Assembly: GCF_004340905.1 (NCBI RefSeq)
Contig: NZ_SLXD01000002.1
Location: 434,001 to 498,000, forward strand
Reading direction: 5' to 3'
From: Rubrivivax gelatinosus
GTDB taxonomy: Bacteria > Pseudomonadota > Gammaproteobacteria > Burkholderiales > Burkholderiaceae_C
Length of the DNA: 64,000 nt
Under the pieces are notes generated by a model that worked only from the letters and a program-made list of their open reading frames with translations, searched no databases and was not told where the DNA came from. Each line of letters opens with the position of its first letter. The first letter of the stretch is position 1. A program made the translations under genes and the position numbers. This document shows, in pieces, positions 33,431 through 45,072 of the stretch.

Positions 33431-33769
33431 ATGAGATCGCCGATGCGACCGCTGCTGGTCGCGCTGGGCGCCGCGAGCCTGGCACTGCCGGCCGCCGCCG
33501 AGCTGCGAGCCGACGAGGCGCTGGCCGCGCGCTCGGTGGCCGCCACCTGCGCCAACTGCCACGGCACCGACGGCCGCTCGCGCACCGCGATCAAGTCGCT
33601 GGCGGGGCAGCCGGCCGAGCGCATCCTGCAGTCGATCGCCGACTACCGCAGCGGTGCGCAGCCGTCGACGATCATGGCGCAGATCCTGCGCGGCTACAGC
33701 GACGAGCAGCTGCGGCTGGCGGCGCACTGGTTCGCGGCGCAGCCGGCCCGGCCGGCCGGCGCCCGCTAG
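33431..33769 (+). CDS. fccA: small monohaem cytochrome c, flavocytochrome c sulfide dehydrogenase subunit
   Basis: 112 aa. Signal peptide (LLVALGAASLALPAAA), one haem site CANCH with Met ligand candidate in STIMAQILRGY. The c553-like fold with GRSRTAIKSLAGQP is typical of FccA/SoxE partners. It lies 10 nt before the FAD subunit, so it is the electron acceptor for that enzyme. Good GGAGG site at 33418-33422. Confidence 0.88.
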   Translation: MRSPMRPLLVALGAASLALPAAAELRADEALAARSVAATCANCHGTDGRSRTAIKSLAGQPAERILQSIADYRSGAQPSTIMAQILRGYSDEQLRLAAHWFAAQPARPAGAR

Positions 33770-33779
33770 GAGCGCGGCG

Positions 33780-35066
33780 ATGCAGCATCCCGAACGTTTC
33801 GCCCTGTCGCGCCGCCGCCTGCTGGGCGCCGGGCTGGCCGGTGGCACGCTGGCGCTGGCCGGCTGCGCCGGCAGCCGCGTCGCCAAGCCGACACCCGGGC
33901 GCGTCGTCGTCGTCGGCGGCGGTTATGGCGGCGCCACCGCGGCGCGCTACCTGCGCCTGTGGGGCGGTGTCGAGGTCACGCTGGTCGAACGCGAGGCGGC
34001 CTTCGTCTCCTGCCCGATCTCCAACCTGGTGCTCGGCGGCTGGCGCACGCTGGCCGACATCACGCGCGGCTACGACGGCCTGGCCGCCGCCGGCGTCAAG
34101 CTCGTGCGCGGCGAAGCGGTGGCGATCGACACCGAACGCCGGCTGCTGCATCTGGCCGACGGCAGCACCCTGCCCTGGGACCGGCTGATCGTCGCGCCCG
34201 GCATCGATTTCGACACCGCGGGCATCCCGGGGCTGCAGCCGGCGCTGGACGCCGGCACCGTGACCCACGCCTGGAAGGCCGGCCCGCAGACGCTGGCGCT
34301 GCGCCGCCAGCTCGAGGCCCTGCCCGACGGCGGTGTCGTCGCGATCACGATCCCGCGTGCGCCGTTCCGCTGCCCGCCAGGGCCTTACGAACGCGCGGCC
34401 GTCATCGGCAGCTGGCTGAAGCAGGCGCGGCCGCGCGCCAAGCTGCTGCTGCTCGATGCCAACACCGAGATCCAGTCGAAGAAGGCCTTGTTCCAGCGCG
34501 CCTTCGGCGAACACCTGAAAGGCATCGTCGAGTACCGCCCCGACGCCGAGCTGCGCGAGGTCCACGGCCGCCTGGCGCGTTTCGACTTCGAGGACGTCAA
34601 GGCCGACGTGCTCAACGTCATCCCGCCGCAGCGGGCCGGCCGGCTGGCGCAGGACGCGGGGCTGGTGACGGTCAACGGGCGCTGGGTGGGTGTCGACTGG
34701 CTGACGCTGGAGTCGCAGGCGCTGCCGGGCGTGCACGTGCTCGGCGACGCCACCTTCTCGGCGCCGCTGATGCCCAAGAGCGGGCACATGGCCAACCAGC
34801 ACGCCAAGGTGGTGGCGGCGGCGGTGATCCAGCGGCTGCGCGGCGAGCCGGTGAACCCGGCGCCGCTGGTGATGAACACCTGCTACAGCTACCTGTCGGC
34901 GACGCACGCGGTGCACGTCGCCTCGGTGCACCCCTACGACGCCGCCGAGAAGACCTTCAAGGCGGTGCCGGCCTCGGTCGGCGTGTCCAGGGACTGGAAC
35001 ACCGCCGAGGCGCTGTACGCGCAAGCCTGGGCCGAGAACATCTGGGCCGACGCGCTGGCGCTGTGA
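33780..35066 (+). CDS. fccB: sulfide dehydrogenase (flavocytochrome c) FAD subunit
   Basis: 428 aa. Twin-arginine signal (LSRRRLLGAGLAGGTLALAG), FAD motif VVVVGGGYGGATAARYLR, redox cysteine segment AAFVSCPISNLVLGG, later cysteine in APFRCPPGPYERAA, second FAD motif VLGDATF and the C-terminal CYSYLS block with a Cys in NTC. It oxidises sulfide to sulfur/polysulfide in the periplasm and passes electrons to FccA. SoxF-type homologues share this sequence; clustering with soxYZ fits either name. Confidence 0.93.
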   Translation: MQHPERFALSRRRLLGAGLAGGTLALAGCAGSRVAKPTPGRVVVVGGGYGGATAARYLRLWGGVEVTLVEREAAFVSCPISNLVLGGWRTLADITRGYDGLAAAGVKLVRGEAVAIDTERRLLHLADGSTLPWDRLIVAPGIDFDTAGIPGLQPALDAGTVTHAWKAGPQTLALRRQLEALPDGGVVAITIPRAPFRCPPGPYERAAVIGSWLKQARPRAKLLLLDANTEIQSKKALFQRAFGEHLKGIVEYRPDAELREVHGRLARFDFEDVKADVLNVIPPQRAGRLAQDAGLVTVNGRWVGVDWLTLESQALPGVHVLGDATFSAPLMPKSGHMANQHAKVVAAAVIQRLRGEPVNPAPLVMNTCYSYLSATHAVHVASVHPYDAAEKTFKAVPASVGVSRDWNTAEALYAQAWAENIWADALAL

Positions 35067-35070
35067 GCTT

Positions 35071-35100
35071 GCGGGCGGCACCCGCGGGGGTGCCGCCCGC
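35071..35100. terminator. 13-bp perfect hairpin between convergent fccB and liv-type gene
   Basis: GCGGGCGGCACCC / GGGTGCCGCCCGC with a 4-nt loop, four nt after the fccB stop and 9 nt before the end of the convergent gene. It can serve both strands, though neither side has a U-run. Confidence 0.6.
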
Positions 35101-35108
35101 CGCCGCCG

Positions 35109-36251
35109 TCAGCGAACGACGGCGATCTCTTCGCGCTGGCCGCCCTTGAAGGTGTAGAGCGTCAGCGCGCCGTTCTTGATGTCGCCCTTCTCGTCGAAGG
35201 CGATCGTGCCGGTGACGCCGGGCATGCTGATCTTGGCCAGCACCGGCAGGTACTTCGCCGGGTCGGCCGAGCCGGCCTTGACCATCGCCTCGACCAGCAC
35301 CTTGGTCGCGTCGTAGGTGTAGGGCGAGTAGATCTGGACCTCGGTGCCGAACTTCTTCTTGAAGTCGGCCTTGAACTTGTCCATCACCGGCTTCTGCGCA
35401 CCTTCGACACCGCCGGCGATCGCGCAGACCACCTGGCCGTCAGGCACCTGGCCCGACGCGAGCTTGGGCAGCTCGGCGGTGCAGACGCCGTCGCCGCCCA
35501 TGAACTTCGACGTGATGCCCAGCTGCTTCATCTGGCGCAGCATCGGGCCGCCGACGGCGTCCATGCCGCCGTAGAAGATGACGTCGGGCTTGGCGGCCTT
35601 GATGCCGGTGAGGATGCCGGTGAAGTCGGTCGCCTTGTCGTTCGTGAACTCGCGCTTGACGACGTTGGCGCCGGCGGCCTTGGCGGCCTTCTCGAACTCG
35701 GTGGCCACGCCCTGGCCGTAGGCGGTGCGGTCGTCGATCACGGCGACGGTCTTGGCCTTCAGCGTGTTCACCGCGTAGCGGCCCAGCGTGCCGCCGAGCT
35801 GGGCGTCGTCGGCCACCATGCGGAAGGTCGTCTTGAAGCCCTGGCGGGTGAAGCGCGGGTTGGTGACCGACGGCGCGATCTGCGGGATGCCGGCGTCGCT
35901 GTAGATGCGTGCGGCCGGGATCGCGGTGCCCGAGTTCAGGTGGCCGACGACGCCGTTGACCTTGCTGTCGACGAGCTTCTGCGCGGCTGCGGTGCCCTGC
36001 TTCGGGTCGCCGCCGTCGTCTTCGGCGAGCAGCTCGAACTTCACCGGGCGGCCGCCGATCTGCACGCCCTTGGCGCTCAGCTCCTGGATCGCCATGCGCA
36101 CGCCGTTCTCGTTGTCGCGGCCGAGGTGGGCGGCCGGGCCGCTGAGCGCGGCGACGTGACCGATCTTGACGACGATCGGCTCGGCGGCCGACGCGGAAAC
36201 GGCCACGCAGGCCAGGGCGAGCAGGGAAAGGCGCGGATGGAAGGCAGTCAT
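35109..36251 (-). CDS. Liv-type periplasmic amino-acid binding protein behind a glycine riboswitch
   Basis: 380 aa. Signal peptide (LSLLALACVAVSASA), then type I periplasmic binding fold of the LivK/LivJ family: KIGHVAALSGPAAHLGRDNENG, AEDDGGDPKQGTAAAQKL, VVGHLNSGTAIPA, IDDRTAYGQGVATEF. It binds a branched-chain amino acid or related substrate for an ABC importer whose membrane and ATPase genes are not here. The tandem glycine riboswitch in its leader suggests its level is set by glycine. A close paralogue of the same length is encoded at 56804-57946. Confidence 0.9.
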   Translation of the reverse strand: MTAFHPRLSLLALACVAVSASAAEPIVVKIGHVAALSGPAAHLGRDNENGVRMAIQELSAKGVQIGGRPVKFELLAEDDGGDPKQGTAAAQKLVDSKVNGVVGHLNSGTAIPAARIYSDAGIPQIAPSVTNPRFTRQGFKTTFRMVADDAQLGGTLGRYAVNTLKAKTVAVIDDRTAYGQGVATEFEKAAKAAGANVVKREFTNDKATDFTGILTGIKAAKPDVIFYGGMDAVGGPMLRQMKQLGITSKFMGGDGVCTAELPKLASGQVPDGQVVCAIAGGVEGAQKPVMDKFKADFKKKFGTEVQIYSPYTYDATKVLVEAMVKAGSADPAKYLPVLAKISMPGVTGTIAFDEKGDIKNGALTLYTFKGGQREEIAVVR

Positions 36252-36319
36252 GTTCGGGTCTCTCAGCAGGACGTCGTAGGCATGCCGGCGCCGCGCCCTT
36301 TGCGCAGCGTCACCCCCTC

Positions 36320-36512
36320 TGTCCTGGAACCTGAGAGATTCACAGCGGCCGCCCGGCGCCGTTTGCTCCTTCGGCGCACCGGCGGACGTCACGCAGCCGG
36401 CGCTTCTTCAGAGTTCATCCAGGGCATCGGTCCATGGTGCCTGAGAGTTTCCGGGGTGGTTGCTCCTTCGGCGCCGCGCGAAAAGGGTGGACGCGCGGTC
36501 TCTCCCGATGCC
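36320..36512 (-). ncRNA. tandem glycine riboswitch (two aptamers)
   Basis: Read on the minus strand: aptamer 1 (about 36512-36437) begins GGGAGAGACC, has GCGCCGAAGGAGCAA and ends AACTCTCAGGC; aptamer 2 (about 36425-36328) has the same GCGCCGAAGGAGCAA core and ends AATCTCTCAGG. The linker is short. Both cores match the gcvT-type glycine aptamer. The RNA leads into the Liv-type binding-protein gene 70 nt downstream. A -10-like CATAAT (36577-36572) upstream gives it its own promoter, separate from soxYZ. It fills the 369-nt gap 36252-36620. Confidence 0.93.
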
Positions 36513-36620
36513 ATTCGGGCTTTTGGCCTGCCCGGCGGCGGAATCACCACCAGCCGGGTTAGAAGCAGTCGATTATGCCTGCGAACCCGGTGGAAACCCG
36601 CAGCAAGCTCCCACACCGGA

Positions 36621-36935
36621 TCAGGCGATCACGGCCTCGGCGCTGCGGCGTTCACCCCGCGTGTCGACCCAGGAGACAGCGACCCGCTGGCCGGCCCTGC
36701 CGCCCCGGAGCGCAAAACGCAGGAACGGGTTCTTCGACACCGACGGGCCGAAGCGCAGCGTCAGCACCGGACGGCCTTCCAGCGTCACGGCGACGTCCTG
36801 GATGTGCCAGGCCGGGATCGGCCGGCCGTCGCCGTCCTTGCGCTGGCCGGACTCCATCTCGTGGGCCATCAGCACGCGCACGACGGTGCGATCACCCTGC
36901 TGCTGGGCGCGAAGAAGGATCGGGGCAGCGGCCAT
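36621..36935 (-). CDS. soxZ: sulfur-oxidation carrier protein subunit SoxZ
   Basis: 104 aa. Matches SoxZ throughout: VVRVLMAHEMESGQRKDGDGRPIPAWHIQDV and PSVSKNPFLRFALRG are family signatures. It forms the SoxYZ heterodimer, the periplasmic carrier to which thiosulfate sulfur is bound; SoxZ has no export signal and travels with SoxY. It starts 12 nt after soxY ends. Other sox genes (soxXA, soxB, soxCD) are not in this window. Confidence 0.95.
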   Translation of the reverse strand: MAAAPILLRAQQQGDRTVVRVLMAHEMESGQRKDGDGRPIPAWHIQDVAVTLEGRPVLTLRFGPSVSKNPFLRFALRGGRAGQRVAVSWVDTRGERRSAEAVIA

Positions 36936-36947
36936 GGCGTGTCCCCT

Positions 36948-37424
36948 TCAGGCGGCGCAGCCGCCGAGCGTCACGCGGATGTCCCGGCGCGCGTAGAACA
37001 CGCGGCCGTCGGCGGTGGTGGCCACCGCCCAGACATTGCACGACTGCGCCATCTTGACGCGGATGACGAACTCCGGGACCACGTCCTCGCCGAGCTCGAA
37101 CAGCGCCGACAGCACCGCCGGGTTCTTCTCGACCAGCAGCAGCAGGCGGCGCGCGCCGGGCAGCGTCGTGGCCAGCGTCAGTTCGACGGCGGCGCCGTTC
37201 TCGGCGATGTCCGGGCCGGCGAGCGTGACCGCCGGGCTCGGCAGCGGCGCTGTCCAGCCCAGCGCGGCATTCAGCTCGGCCAGCGATCGGGCCTCGAAGG
37301 CCTGCGACAGCGACGCCGCGCTGGTTTCGCGCGGCCACAGCCCCTGTGCCAGCAGCAGCGCCGCGACGGCGGCGGAGGCACTCAGCGCCTCTCGGCGTCG
37401 CGGGTCGGGCGGGGGGCGGTCCAT
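36948..37424 (-). CDS. soxY: thiosulfate carrier protein SoxY
   Basis: 158 aa from ATG 37424. Twin-arginine type signal (RRREALSASAAVAALLLAQG). Family core LPGARRLLLLVEKNPAVLSALFELGEDVVPEF and VRVTLGGC at the extreme C-terminus, the swinging arm that binds sulfur through its Cys. The tail reads GGCAA where the canonical SoxY motif is GGCGG. Operon with soxZ. Confidence 0.93.
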   Translation of the reverse strand: MDRPPPDPRRREALSASAAVAALLLAQGLWPRETSAASLSQAFEARSLAELNAALGWTAPLPSPAVTLAGPDIAENGAAVELTLATTLPGARRLLLLVEKNPAVLSALFELGEDVVPEFVIRVKMAQSCNVWAVATTADGRVFYARRDIRVTLGGCAA

Positions 37425-37576
37425 CGAAACATTGTGGCCCAGCCCGGCGCCCGCCACGTTCTGGACCGAGTCCGAGCCCTGGGCCCATTCTTTGAGTTAC
37501 GACAAGTTTCTTGCCTTGTGTCGGGCGCCCAATGCCACCGATCGATACAGATCAAGCCCGCCGAGGAGCCCCTGAC

Positions 37577-37741
37577 ATGACTGCGATGACCGTCCTCTTT
37601 TCCACCGACGTCGGCCTGATGAGTCTGGCCGTGATCGTCGTGACGCTGGGAATGGGTGCGTTCTACCTGCGTTATTTCCTCAAGCACATGCGCGAAGACA
37701 GCGCACGCGCTGCTGCCGAAGCGGCCCAGGCTCGCCGCTGA
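37577..37741 (+). CDS. small membrane protein, DUF3149-like
   Basis: 54 aa from ATG 37577 (GAGGAG upstream). One membrane helix (VGLMSLAVIVVTLGMGAFYLRYF) and a basic/acidic C-tail. LFSTDVGLMSLAVIVVTLGM matches the DUF3149 family as I know it from betaproteobacteria. Function unknown. It is convergent with panE and is followed by a strong terminator. Confidence 0.75.
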   Translation: MTAMTVLFSTDVGLMSLAVIVVTLGMGAFYLRYFLKHMREDSARAAAEAAQARR

Positions 37742-37778
37742 GCCCGGGCGGCGCCAACCGGGGCGCCTCAGCAGCCAG

Positions 37779-37803
37779 AACGCCGGCCCCGGGCCGGCGT
37801 TTT
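37779..37803 (+). terminator. intrinsic terminator after the DUF3149-like gene
   Basis: Near-perfect palindrome AACGCCGGCCC / CGGGCCGGCGTT followed by TTTT on the plus strand. It touches the panE stop on the other strand. Confidence 0.8.
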
Positions 37804-38783
37804 CACGTGTACAGCCCGCGCTGGCGGGCGAACAGCCGCGTCAGGCCGAACAGCGCGTCGATCGCCGGCGTCGGCCGGCCCAGGCGCTGGCCGAGTTCAC
37901 GCATCGCGCCGACGATGGCGTCGAGCTCGATCGGCCGGCCGGCCTCGACGTCCTGCAGCATCGAGGTCTTGAAGGCGCCGAGCCTGGCGGTGATGGCGTG
38001 GCGGTCCTCCGGCGTCTGCCCGATCGGACAGCCGACGAGCGCGCCGATCGCCGCGGCCTCCTGCATCGCCTGCGAGCAGAACGCCCGCACCAGCGGGTCG
38101 GCGAGCACGCGGTCGGCGCTGGCGCCGGTGATCGCGCTGACCGGGTTCATCGTCAGGTTGCCCCAGAGCTTGTACCAGACGTCGCGGCGCACGTCGGCCG
38201 AGGCCGTGACGTCGAAACCGGCGTCGCGCAGCAGCGCCGCCACGGTGTCGACGCGCACGCTGGCGCCGCCGGCCGGCTCGCCGACGATCAGCCCGGCGCC
38301 CATCTTGTGAACGACGAAGCCGGGCTCGGCGGTGAAGGCCGCGGCGTGCACGACGCAGCCGAGCACGGCCTCGAACGGGATCGCCGCGCCGGCGACGCCG
38401 CCCGGGTCGACCGACTCCAGCGGCGCGTCACCCAGCGCCGCGACGCCGTGGCCGAACCACCACGGCACGCCGTTCATCGCCGGCAGCACGACGGTCTGCG
38501 GCCCGATCAGCGGCGCGATGCCCCGCGCGACCTGCGTCAGCGCCGGGCCCTTGACGGCGATGACGACGAGGTCCTGGACGCCGAGTCCGGCGGCGTCGTC
38601 GGACGCCGCCACGCACGGCGCCTGGATCGACTCGCCGCCCTGCTGCAGCCGCCAGCCGTGACGCCGCAGCGCCTCCAGCGTCGCGCCGCGTGCGATGGCC
38701 GAGACCTGGGCCTGGCCGCGCGCCGCGAGCCGGGTGCCGATGAAGCCGCCGATCGCGCCGGCGCCGAGGATGCAGACCTTCAT
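37803..38783 (-). CDS. panE: 2-dehydropantoate 2-reductase (ApbA/PanE)
   Basis: 326 aa. NADP Rossmann start MKVCILGAGAIGGFIGTRLA; VVIAVKGPALTQVA; the conserved Asn/Lys pair region NGVPWWFG and the catalytic Lys in VWYKLWGNLTMNPVSAITG; C-terminal FKTSMLQDVEAGRPIELDAIVG. It makes pantoate for coenzyme A. The ATG overlaps the WYL regulator stop (ATGA), so they are cotranslated. Paralogues (ketopantoate-like reductases of unknown substrate) are common in this group, so pantoate is likely but not certain. Confidence 0.85.
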   Translation of the reverse strand: MKVCILGAGAIGGFIGTRLAARGQAQVSAIARGATLEALRRHGWRLQQGGESIQAPCVAASDDAAGLGVQDLVVIAVKGPALTQVARGIAPLIGPQTVVLPAMNGVPWWFGHGVAALGDAPLESVDPGGVAGAAIPFEAVLGCVVHAAAFTAEPGFVVHKMGAGLIVGEPAGGASVRVDTVAALLRDAGFDVTASADVRRDVWYKLWGNLTMNPVSAITGASADRVLADPLVRAFCSQAMQEAAAIGALVGCPIGQTPEDRHAITARLGAFKTSMLQDVEAGRPIELDAIVGAMRELGQRLGRPTPAIDALFGLTRLFARQRGLYT

Positions 38784-39793
38784 GTCGTCGAGCCGCCGGC
38801 GGCGGTGCTGGTGGAAGACGGGGCGTCGCCGGCGTAGACCGCGGCCGCGGCACGCAGGCGGGCGGCGACCTTGGCGCGCAGTTCGGGCGGCGACAGCACC
38901 TCGGCGTCGGCGCCGTGGCGCATCAGGTCCATCACGAGCTCGGTGTCGTCGGTGTAGGGCAGTTGCAGCTCGTAGCGGCCGTCGGCGAGCCAGCGCCCCT
39001 GCTGCTCGGGGTGCCAGGCCTCGCGGCTCACCCAGGCGGCCGCGGACGCCGCGAAGGCCACCGTCGCCCAGCGCCGCGTGCCGCCGGCGTAGATGCCGTA
39101 GCCGGCATCCATCTCGGCCTGCACACGCGCCAGCGGCAGCTCCAGCGCCTTGGCCTCCAGCACCGCGGCCTGCTCCATCGCGTCGAGCGCGAAGCGGCGC
39201 AGGCCCTCGGCGCGGTGGCACCAGGCGTCCAGGTACCAGGTGTTGCGGTAGTGCACCAGGCGCTGCGGCGAGACCTCGCGTTCGCCGACCTCGCCGCGTG
39301 TGCGCGTCAGGTAGCGCAGGTGCAGCCGGCGGCGCTCCAGCAGCGCCTCGGCGACACGCTCGAAATGGCGCGCCGGCACCGCACGCCGCGCCGCGGCGAC
39401 GATCCGCACGCGCTGCATCAGCGTCGCATCCTCGGCGCTGCCGATCATCTCGCGCACGCGTTCGAGCAGCGGCTGCAGGTGGCGCGCCAGCGTGCCGTCG
39501 TCGTCCAGGCTGGCCAGCAGCTGGTGCGCGGCGAGCAGCGAGTACAGCTCGCGCTCGTCGAACCACAGGCCGGGCAGCTCGTGGCGCGTGCCGCGCGCGC
39601 CTTCGTCGAGCCGGTAGCCGTTGAGCTCGCGGTCGTAGACGATGGGCGCGCCCAGCCGGCTGCGCAGGTACTCCAGGTCACGCTTGAGCGTGGCGCGCGA
39701 GACCTCCAGCTCGTCGAGCAGCGTCTGGAAGGCGACGTGCCCGCGCTGGCGGATCAGGCGCTCGATCTTGTAGAGGCGTTCGGCGTTGGACAT
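38780..39793 (-). CDS. YafY-type WYL-domain transcriptional regulator
   Basis: 337 aa. N-terminal winged HTH (RLYKIERLIRQRGHVAFQTLLDELEVSRATLKRDLEYLRSRLG shortened: HTH_11 class), then a WYL domain (RLVHYRNTWYLDAWCH with RRFALDAM) and a WCX dimerisation tail. WYL regulators sense nucleic acids or small ligands. Whether it controls panE, with which it overlaps, or fhs nearby is unknown. Confidence 0.88.
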   Translation of the reverse strand: MSNAERLYKIERLIRQRGHVAFQTLLDELEVSRATLKRDLEYLRSRLGAPIVYDRELNGYRLDEGARGTRHELPGLWFDERELYSLLAAHQLLASLDDDGTLARHLQPLLERVREMIGSAEDATLMQRVRIVAAARRAVPARHFERVAEALLERRRLHLRYLTRTRGEVGEREVSPQRLVHYRNTWYLDAWCHRAEGLRRFALDAMEQAAVLEAKALELPLARVQAEMDAGYGIYAGGTRRWATVAFAASAAAWVSREAWHPEQQGRWLADGRYELQLPYTDDTELVMDLMRHGADAEVLSPPELRAKVAARLRAAAAVYAGDAPSSTSTAAGGSTT

Positions 39794-39806
39794 GGGGCGG
39801 CGACGG

Positions 39807-41480
39807 TCAGAATAAACCGACGACGCGCCCGTCCTCCGTGAGGTCGATCACCTCGGCCGCGGGTGTCTTGGGCAGGCCGGGCATGGTCATCACGTCGCCG
39901 CAGACCATGACGATGAACTCGGCGCCGGCGGCCAGCCGCACCTCGCGCACGTCGAGCACGTGGCCCTCGGGCGCGCCGCGGCGCTTGGCGTCGGTCGAGA
40001 AGCTGTACTGCGTCTTGGCGATGCAGATCGGCCAGCGGCCGTAGCCCTCGGCCTGCAGATGCTCGATGCGCGCGCGCACCGCCGCCGGCGCCTCGACGCC
40101 GGCGGCGCCGTAGACGCGCGTGGCCACCTTGCGCAGCTTCTCCCACAGCGTGTCCTCGTCGTCGTAGACGAAACGCGGCGCGCTCGGCTGCTCGAACAGT
40201 CGCACGACCTCGCGCGCCAGGTCCTCGGCGCCGGCGCCGCCCTCGGCCCAATGGCGCGCCAGCGCGATTGGCACGCCCCAGCCCTGCACACGCTCGCGCA
40301 GCAGCGCGTGTTCGGCCTCGGTGTCGGCGCTGAAGTGGTTGACGGCCACGACGCAGGGCAGCCCGTAGACGCCGCGCACGTTGTCGACGTGGCGGCGCAG
40401 GTTGTCCAGGCCGCGCTCGAGCGCGCCCAGGTCCTCGCGGCCGAGTTCGGCCAGCGGCGCGCCGCCGTGGTGCTTGAGCGCGCGCACGGTGGCGACGACG
40501 ACCGCCGCGTCGGGCCGCAGCCCCGACTTGCGGCACTTGATGTCGAGGAACTTCTCGGCCCCCAGGTCGGCGCCGAAGCCGGCTTCGGTGACGACGACCT
40601 CGGCGAGCTTCAACGCCGTCTTCGTCGCCAGCACCGAGTTGCAGCCGTGGGCGATGTTGGCGAACGGGCCGCCGTGCAGGATGGCCGGCGTGCGCTCCAG
40701 CGTCTGAACGAGGTTGGGCGCGAAGGCGTCCTTGAGCAGCACCGCCATCGCGCCGTGCACCTTGAGGTCGCGCGCGCGCACCGGCAGGCGCGAACGGGTC
40801 TCGGCGACGACGATGTTGCCCAGGCGCTGCTTCAGGTCGGCCAGCGACGTGGCCAGGCAGAAGATGGCCATCACCTCGCTGGCGACGACGATGTCGAAGC
40901 CGTCCTCGCGCGGCACGCCGTTGCCGGGGCCGCCGAGGCCGACGGTGATCTCGCGCAGCGCGCGGTCGTTCATGTCCATCACGCGCTTGAAGCCGATGCG
41001 GCGCACGTCGATGTCCAGCGCGTTGCCGTGGTGCACGTGGTTGTCGATCGCCGCGGCCAGCAGGTTGTTGGCCAGCGCGATGGCGGCGAAGTCGCCGGTG
41101 AAGTGCAGGTTGATGTCCTCCATCGGCACCACCTGCGCGTGGCCGCCGCCGGCCGCCCCGCCCTTCATGCCGAACACCGGACCCAGCGAGGGCTCGCGCA
41201 GCGCGACGATGGTCTTCCTGCCGATGCGGTTGAGCGCGTCGCCCAGGCCGACGGTGGTCGTGGTCTTGCCCTCGCCGGCGGGCGTCGGCGTGATCGCCGT
41301 CACCAGCACCAGCTTGCCGTCGGGGCGCGACTCCAGGCCGCGGATGTAGTCCAGCGTGAGCTTGGCCTTGTAGTGGCCGTAGGGCACGAGGTGCTCGTCG
41401 GCGATGCCCAGGCGCTCGCGGGCCAGGTCGGTGATGCGCTGAAGGCGGGCTTTCTGGGCGATGTCGATGTCGCTCGGCAC
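39807..41480 (-). CDS. fhs: formate-tetrahydrofolate ligase
   Basis: 557 aa, normal size. P-loop [18 protein letters not shown], folate-binding and family blocks [45 protein letters not shown]-type late block ([17 protein letters not shown]). It makes 10-formyl-THF from formate, ATP and THF in the cytoplasm. Followed after 13 nt by the WYL regulator gene; no folate riboswitch is recognised in its leader. Confidence 0.96.
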   Translation of the reverse strand: MPSDIDIAQKARLQRITDLARERLGIADEHLVPYGHYKAKLTLDYIRGLESRPDGKLVLVTAITPTPAGEGKTTTTVGLGDALNRIGRKTIVALREPSLGPVFGMKGGAAGGGHAQVVPMEDINLHFTGDFAAIALANNLLAAAIDNHVHHGNALDIDVRRIGFKRVMDMNDRALREITVGLGGPGNGVPREDGFDIVVASEVMAIFCLATSLADLKQRLGNIVVAETRSRLPVRARDLKVHGAMAVLLKDAFAPNLVQTLERTPAILHGGPFANIAHGCNSVLATKTALKLAEVVVTEAGFGADLGAEKFLDIKCRKSGLRPDAAVVVATVRALKHHGGAPLAELGREDLGALERGLDNLRRHVDNVRGVYGLPCVVAVNHFSADTEAEHALLRERVQGWGVPIALARHWAEGGAGAEDLAREVVRLFEQPSAPRFVYDDEDTLWEKLRKVATRVYGAAGVEAPAAVRARIEHLQAEGYGRWPICIAKTQYSFSTDAKRRGAPEGHVLDVREVRLAAGAEFIVMVCGDVMTMPGLPKTPAAEVIDLTEDGRVVGLF

Positions 41481-41663
41481 GGGCTCTCCGGATCAGAGGA
41501 CGGGCAAAGCGGGCGATTGTGCTGCCGCAGGCCTGTTTTTGCCCCGCCCGCGCCCCTTTGCCGGGGCCCGGCGTCGGGCGGGCACGACGCCTGCACCCGT
41601 CCTCCGCCCGGCGGCTTGATCGACAACGCCAAAAACCGCTCACAACATAGGACAATCCCTAGT

Positions 41664-42281
41664 GTGGACTATCCTGAATACGACCCTTCCCTGCAGACCA
41701 CGCCGCTCGCCGACGACGAACTCGACGAACTGGACGCGCTGCTGCAGGAACTTCCCGCCGACGAGGCGATGAACGTCGAGGCGCTCGACGGTTACCTGAC
41801 CGCGCTGGCGGTCGGCCCCGGCAGCCTCGTGCGGCTGCACACCCGGCAGTGGATGCCGGTGATCTGGGGCGGCGACGGCGACGGGCCGGCACCGTTTGCC
41901 AGCGGCAAGCGCCGCAAGCGCGTCGTCTTCCTCGTGCTGCGACACCTGCACGCGATCGAGAGCGTGCTGAAGACGCGGCCCGACGAATGGCAGCCGGTGT
42001 TCAGCGTCGCCGAGACCGAGGACGGCGAGATCATCGACGCCGAGGACTGGTGCATCGGTTTCCTGGCCGCGGTCGGCCTGGACGCCGCGGCCTGGGAGCC
42101 GCTGTTCGACGACGCGGCCTACGGCCCGGCGCTGCAGCCGCTGGCCCTGCTCGGTGGCGACGACGAGGCCCTGGCGCCCGCCGACCGCGAGCGGCTGGCG
42201 GACCCGCTGGAACGCGACGAACTGTCGCGTGCGGTCGCCGAGGTCGTGCCGCGCATCCGCGAGTTCGCCGCCGCGCTCTGA
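41664..42281 (+). CDS. UPF0149 (YgfB/YecA) family protein
   Basis: 205 aa from GTG 41664 (AGGA 12 nt upstream). Highly acidic, mostly helical: DDELDELDALLQEL, MNVEALDGYLTALAVGP, DEWQPVF and DAEDWCIGFLAAV are YgfB/YecA hallmarks. The usual C-terminal SEC-type Zn-binding tail is absent. Function unknown. It is divergent from fhs across a 183-nt gap in which I saw no strong promoter. Confidence 0.82.
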   Translation: MDYPEYDPSLQTTPLADDELDELDALLQELPADEAMNVEALDGYLTALAVGPGSLVRLHTRQWMPVIWGGDGDGPAPFASGKRRKRVVFLVLRHLHAIESVLKTRPDEWQPVFSVAETEDGEIIDAEDWCIGFLAAVGLDAAAWEPLFDDAAYGPALQPLALLGGDDEALAPADRERLADPLERDELSRAVAEVVPRIREFAAAL

Positions 42282-42304
42282 CTCCGGCCGACGCGCGCGG
42301 CCGC

Positions 42305-44986
<2,682 letters not shown>

Positions 44987-45072
44987 GGACGGCGGTTGCG
45001 GCCGATCATAGGCAGGGCCTGGGCCGCCGGCGGCTCAGGCGCATCCCGTATCCCGAGACCGACATCCCCCGA

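Noticed and set aside
36389..36616. 75-codon minus-strand frame over the glycine riboswitch
   Set aside because: Sits entirely on the aptamers; no coding signal.
41481..41663. Folate or other riboswitch upstream of fhs
   Set aside because: No recognisable aptamer core and none known for fhs in this phylum; nothing supported beyond a possible GC-rich hairpin.
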